10,414 nt of DNA from Cellvibrionales bacterium UBA2618 (GTDB lineage: Bacteria; Pseudomonadota; Gammaproteobacteria; Pseudomonadales; Porticoccaceae): assembly GCA_002339165.1 (NCBI GenBank), contig DDJS01000064.1:36173-46586 (forward strand). Direction: 5' to 3'. The position numbers were made by a program, and so were the translations under genes. Position 1 is the stretch's first letter. Each line of letters begins with the position of its first letter. Shown here piece after piece: positions 7,436 through 10,414 of this stretch. The notes beneath the pieces were generated by a model, which saw only the letters and a list, made by a program, of their open reading frames with translations, made no database searches and was not told the DNA's origin.

Positions 7436-8059
7436 TTAAGTTACTCTTTTTGCGTTGCGAATAAAATTTTCAACCAGCGCTGGATCCTTAATGCCCGGAG
7501 CTGATTCAACGCCGCCGCTGACATCCACCATATCTGGGAAAACTGAACGTACTGCGAGGGCAACGTTTTCGCAATTCAAACCACCAGCTAGGATCAGGGG
7601 GTAATCACGCACGATCGGAAGCCTCGACCAATCGAATACAGCACCTGTACCGCCATACTGTTCGGCGTGCCATGCATCGAATAAAAAGCCACCACTGGGC
7701 TTGTATCCGCACGTCATTTTGGCTGGATCTAAACCTTCTCGCATTCTTAAAGCGCGAATAAATGGGTAGTCAAATTGATGACAAAAGCTGACTGTTTCAT
7801 CGCCGTGAAATTGTAATAGATCAGGCGATAGCTGCTCGATAACGCTGTTCACCTCATTTGTACCGGCATTCACCAAGAGGGCGACCATCGCCACATCCGC
7901 TTGTACTACAGCCCGTATCGCGCACGCTTGGTGTAGCGGGACATACCTTGAACTTTTTTGATAAAGCACCACTCCAAGGGCATCTGCGCCCGCTTCTTGT
8001 GCGTGTATTGCCTGCTCAGGCGTGGTGATACCACAGATTTTTACTTTGACTGATCTCAT
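7436..8059 (-). CDS. trpF: Phosphoribosylanthranilate isomerase TrpF
   Basis: TrpF is a cytoplasmic (beta/alpha)8-barrel enzyme. It isomerises N-(5'-phosphoribosyl)anthranilate to CdRP, the third dedicated step of tryptophan synthesis. The 207-residue product shows KICGIT (7-12) with catalytic Cys9, LQFHGDE (82-88), FDAW with catalytic Asp128, LAGGLNCENV (157-166) and DVSGGVESAPGIKD (179-192). The last two bind phosphate at the barrel end. Length matches monofunctional TrpF. The frame also opens at an ATG at 8086 (nine extra residues), but the ATG at 8059 has a good GAGGG site 5 bases upstream and fits the family start, so it is preferred. It follows truA by 31 bases. The tryptophan synthase genes trpB and trpA, often next to trpF in gammaproteobacteria, are absent here, as in P. 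aeruginosa. Confidence 0.95.
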   Translation of the reverse strand: MRSVKVKICGITTPEQAIHAQEAGADALGVVLYQKSSRYVPLHQACAIRAVVQADVAMVALLVNAGTNEVNSVIEQLSPDLLQFHGDETVSFCHQFDYPFIRALRMREGLDPAKMTCGYKPSGGFLFDAWHAEQYGGTGAVFDWSRLPIVRDYPLILAGGLNCENVALAVRSVFPDMVDVSGGVESAPGIKDPALVENFIRNAKRVT

Positions 8060-8064
8060 TACTG

Positions 8065-8069
8065 CCCTC
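8065..8069 (-). promoter_or_regulatory. Ribosome binding site of trpF
   Basis: GAGGG ends 5 bases before the ATG at 8059, whereas nothing comparable precedes the ATG at 8086. It supports the shorter TrpF. Confidence 0.55.
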
Positions 8070-8090
8070 GCACATCCATCGCCCATAAAC

Positions 8091-8975
8091 TTAATCGACC
8101 GGCGTAGCTACCAACTCATTAACAAAAAATGGCCCACGCCGCAGGTTTGGTAAGCCATGACCGTCGGGATAATCCACCGCGACTAAATACAGACCTCGAG
8201 CTGGTGCCGTAGCTGCACTTTTACGCCGATCTTTATCGATCAATAGTTCCTCGACCCAATGGGGGGGACGTCGGCGAAAGCCAATTTCCAATAGCGCACC
8301 AACAATATTTCTAACCATGTGTAACACAAACGCATTGGCACTAATCTCAAAAACAATCAAATCGCCGGACTCATATACGCGCGCCTGCGTGACCTGCCTA
8401 AATGGTGAATTTGATTGGCAGTTTGCGCCGCGAAATGCCGAAAAATCGCGCTCCCCAAACAAGTACTGACAGGCACTCGCCATGGCTTGCGTATCCAACG
8501 GATATTTAATCCAGGTGACCGCATTGGCGAGAATTGCCGGACGGTTTTCGGCCCGCGCAATGACGTATCGATAAGTTCTCGAAACGGCAGAAAAACGCGC
8601 ATGAAAACCAGCGCCTACCGAACCCGCCCACGCTAGGCTGATTGCTTGTGGCAGGCGACTATTGACGCCATGTAACCAGTTAGAGCTCGAACGACACGCC
8701 GGGGTGTCAAAGTGAATAACCTGATGCGTACTGTGAACACCACTATCGGTTCGACCCGCAGCCGCCAGAACCGTCGGCTTGTTAGCAACATAGCTCAACG
8801 CGCATTCCAACTCCTGCTGAACCGTCGGGCTATGCTTTTGGCGTTGGAAGCCACAGTACTGATGGCCGTCGTAAGCAACTATGGCCGCAAATCGGTTAAT
8901 GCCGTGAGGCAGAGACCCACCGTCGGGAACCAGTGCATTCGTCGAATATACCCATTCAGGAGCCACTGGCTCCAA
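8091..8975 (-). CDS. truA: tRNA pseudouridine(38-40) synthase TruA
   Basis: TruA converts uridines 38-40 in the anticodon arm of many tRNAs to pseudouridine. The core begins at INRFAAIVAYDGHQYCGFQRQ and holds the catalytic motif AAGRTDSGVHSTHQVIHF, with nucleophile Asp77 counted from the first start. ARFSAVSRTYRYVI, FGERDFSAFRGANCQSNSPFRQV and FEISANAFVLHMVRNIVGALLEIG follow, all typical of the family. At up to 294 residues it is longer than E. coli TruA (about 270), with roughly 25 extra N-terminal residues of uncertain reality. There is no ATG before the core. The TTG at 8975 directly follows the fimV stop codon and a GTG lies at 8966; neither has a well-spaced ribosome site. Initiation may be coupled to fimV. 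Function is certain, start is not. Confidence 0.96.
   Translation of the reverse strand: MEPVAPEWVYSTNALVPDGGSLPHGINRFAAIVAYDGHQYCGFQRQKHSPTVQQELECALSYVANKPTVLAAAGRTDSGVHSTHQVIHFDTPACRSSSNWLHGVNSRLPQAISLAWAGSVGAGFHARFSAVSRTYRYVIARAENRPAILANAVTWIKYPLDTQAMASACQYLFGERDFSAFRGANCQSNSPFRQVTQARVYESGDLIVFEISANAFVLHMVRNIVGALLEIGFRRRPPHWVEELLIDKDRRKSAATAPARGLYLVAVDYPDGHGLPNLRRGPFFVNELVATPVD
8959..8973. repeat. Perfect 7-bp inverted repeat at the truA start
   Basis: GGAGCCACTGGCTCC is a perfect 7+1+7 palindrome centred on 8966, within the first codons of the proposed truA frame and next to the fimV stop. It is too tightly centred for a full RNA hairpin (outer pairs only). It could be an operator-like dyad or chance. 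Confidence 0.4.
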
Positions 8976-10414
8976 CTAAAGAGTATCGAGTAAGGCGTGC
9001 GCGCGCGCTAGCTCTGCGCCATCGACTTGCTCTACCATTTCTAAAAGCATATCACGCGCGCCGTCGACATTTCCGTCCTCGACGTAGGCTGACACAATGG
9101 CAAATTTTACATCTGAGCTGTCGATATTATACAAACCCAAACTACTCTTATCGTCACCATCTGCTTTGTTGACCAAGGTCGACTGAATTTCTAGAAACTT
9201 CTCAAAGCCCAACAATTCATCTTTAAGGTCAGTCACTGGAGCCACCGCTTCGACAACTCTAGCAGCGGCATCGGCTGGTTCCTCAGCATCGTCAAAGAGC
9301 TTCAACAAACCCAGCTCTTCGGGGTTCACCATAGGCGCCGGAGTAGTGTCCACAATTACCGGTGACTGATCGAAAACAGGCTCCTCCACTGGAGTTGCCT
9401 GGCCCACCTCAGGTTGATCATCAGACTCGGAGAACACATCATCAAAATCATCGGACTCGAGAGGCGTCATCTCTTCAGATTGCCCATCGAATTCACTGCT
9501 ATCGCTCATGTCATCTGCGATATATCGATCAACGATTTCATCTCTATCGCTTACGCGAACACCGCTGACCACGTCACCCTGATAATCAAACGTACCTGGT
9601 TTGTAGGTTTTTACTTTAGAAGATATTACTTTATCACTACCAGAATCGCCCACGCCCACCCCTTGTTGATTTTCGATTGTTGCGCTTAACTCCGAGCCAC
9701 TACTATCATAGCTGTCTACAGAGGGTGGCGGTAGGGACTCTGAACCACCATCATTAGAAGCGCTGACCATGGATTGTTCGACGTCGCCGGCCTCTGGCTC
9801 TATGTCGGCATCTTGCAATACGCCTTCCCTACTTATTTGCTGTTCGGTCTGATTCGTCGATGTCATGGCGACCGTATCGTCATCCTGAGCGTCTTCGCGC
9901 TCCGCGTCAGAAGTAGGCACATCCGAACCAGGCTCAGAGTCCCACTGAACTAACTCATTAGCTTCATCAAGATCTGACGCCAGCTCATCTGCCGCATTCT
10001 CTGCGGTGTTCATAATGGCAGTATCTGGGCCCAGTTGCTGCGTCTGTGCGACTTCAGCATTAGACTTTCTGCCGCCGCCAAACAAACGGCTGATCAAACC
10101 ACCGCGCTTTTGGGTAGACAGTTCGCCAACGCTGGCCGCAGCTACGTTTAACAGGCCAGATTCGTTGTCTTTTACATCGTCAATGGCGATTAGATCGTTA
10201 TCGACCGAGTCACTCTGTTGATCAGCTTCATCATTGAAAGATTCACCACCTGCGGTGTCCACTTCCTCTCGCTCGTCTTCTTGCTCTTCGTCTTCTTGCT
10301 CTTCGTCTTCGTCTTCCTGCCCCTCTTTTTCTAAGTCATCTTCTTCTAGATCTTCACCAAAGTCGTCTTCTTGCTCGTCATCTAGGTCTTCGTCTAGATC
10401 GTCTTCTTGCTCTT
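8976..10414 (-). CDS. fimV: FimV-family protein, C-terminal part (5' end beyond window)
   Basis: FimV is an inner-membrane polar hub protein. In Pseudomonas it has a periplasmic LysM part, one membrane segment and a long acidic cytoplasmic part, and it promotes type IV pilus assembly, twitching and polar organisation. Only the last 478 codons are here. The frame is open to the window edge; the GTG at 10262 is internal and not a real start. The order is an extremely acidic tract (36 Asp/Glu in 50 residues), then a short basic Gly-rich patch KRGGLISRLFGGGRK, a long acidic Ser-rich stretch and a more ordered region from NPEELGLLKLFDD. The final 45 residues, DVKFAIVSAYVEDGNVDGARDMLLEMVEQ and onward, are the conserved FimV C-terminal TPR-like domain. 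Adjacency to truA is the standard location. No membrane segment lies in this part. A more general large acidic protein is the alternative, but the C-terminal domain and position make FimV likely. Confidence 0.88.
   Translation of the reverse strand, partial: EQEDDLDEDLDDEQEDDFGEDLEEDDLEKEGQEDEDEEQEDEEQEDEREEVDTAGGESFNDEADQQSDSVDNDLIAIDDVKDNESGLLNVAAASVGELSTQKRGGLISRLFGGGRKSNAEVAQTQQLGPDTAIMNTAENAADELASDLDEANELVQWDSEPGSDVPTSDAEREDAQDDDTVAMTSTNQTEQQISREGVLQDADIEPEAGDVEQSMVSASNDGGSESLPPPSVDSYDSSGSELSATIENQQGVGVGDSGSDKVISSKVKTYKPGTFDYQGDVVSGVRVSDRDEIVDRYIADDMSDSSEFDGQSEEMTPLESDDFDDVFSESDDQPEVGQATPVEEPVFDQSPVIVDTTPAPMVNPEELGLLKLFDDAEEPADAAARVVEAVAPVTDLKDELLGFEKFLEIQSTLVNKADGDDKSSLGLYNIDSSDVKFAIVSAYVEDGNVDGARDMLLEMVEQVDGAELARAHALLDTL
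10263..10414. repeat. GA-rich degenerate repeat encoding an Asp/Glu tract in fimV
   Basis: The plus strand carries repeated CTTC/GTCTTC words. A 15-base unit gctcttcgtcttctt occurs at 10283-10297 and is repeated with its first 13 bases exact at 10298-10312. A 12-base variant precedes it at 10271-10282, and related copies lie at 10362-10376 and 10398-10414. On the coding strand these give EEQED-type units. Units are multiples of three, so copy-number change would keep the frame. The repeat reaches the window end, so its full extent is unknown. Confidence 0.8.

Noticed and set aside
10260..10262. GTG at 10262 as the start of a separate acidic protein
   Set aside because: The same frame continues without a stop to the window edge and encodes the same acidic composition, so the GTG is an internal Val codon of fimV.

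Overview
The window is a conserved, ordinary stretch of a gammaproteobacterial chromosome. Every identified gene lies on the minus strand. From high to low coordinates the order is fimV (3' part), truA, trpF, accD, folC, a SPOR-domain gene, cvpA, purF, metZ, msrA. The run fimV to metZ matches what I recall of Pseudomonas and related marine Pseudomonadales/Cellvibrionales-type bacteria. Sulfhydrylation of O-succinylhomoserine by MetZ and a FimV polar-hub protein beside truA fit that group better than the enterics. I cannot name a genus, and the assignment rests on gene order and protein family alone.

Layout: 10414-8976 holds the C-terminal part of FimV, opening with a very acidic low-complexity tract that runs off the window edge. 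From 8975 to 7436 lie truA (tRNA pseudouridine synthase) and trpF (tryptophan synthesis). After an 81-base gap, accD (fatty-acid synthesis), folC (folate), the SPOR protein and cvpA (envelope proteins), purF (first step of purine synthesis), metZ and msrA (methionine synthesis and methionine sulfoxide repair) follow to 733. The genes overlap or sit within 81 bases of one another. accD/folC and folC/SPOR overlap by 8 bases, cvpA/purF are 3 bases apart and fimV/truA abut. I see no convincing internal terminator, so long polycistronic transcripts with translational coupling are likely.

Functionally this is a housekeeping cluster. FolC makes folates that supply one-carbon units to purine synthesis, which PurF opens. 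MetZ makes homocysteine for methionine and MsrA repairs oxidised methionine. FimV, the SPOR protein and CvpA act at the envelope.

The only gene-poor part is 1-732, downstream of msrA. It has no recognisable gene, but short protein-like frames interrupted by stops suggest, weakly, a decayed plus-strand gene. I found no CRISPR array, insertion sequence, phage gene, tRNA or rRNA, and nothing that looks like a new biological system. The points worth a second look are small: the acidic repeat in FimV, several non-ATG or reassigned starts, trpF next to accD without trpBA, the metZ-msrA pairing, and the possible relic.
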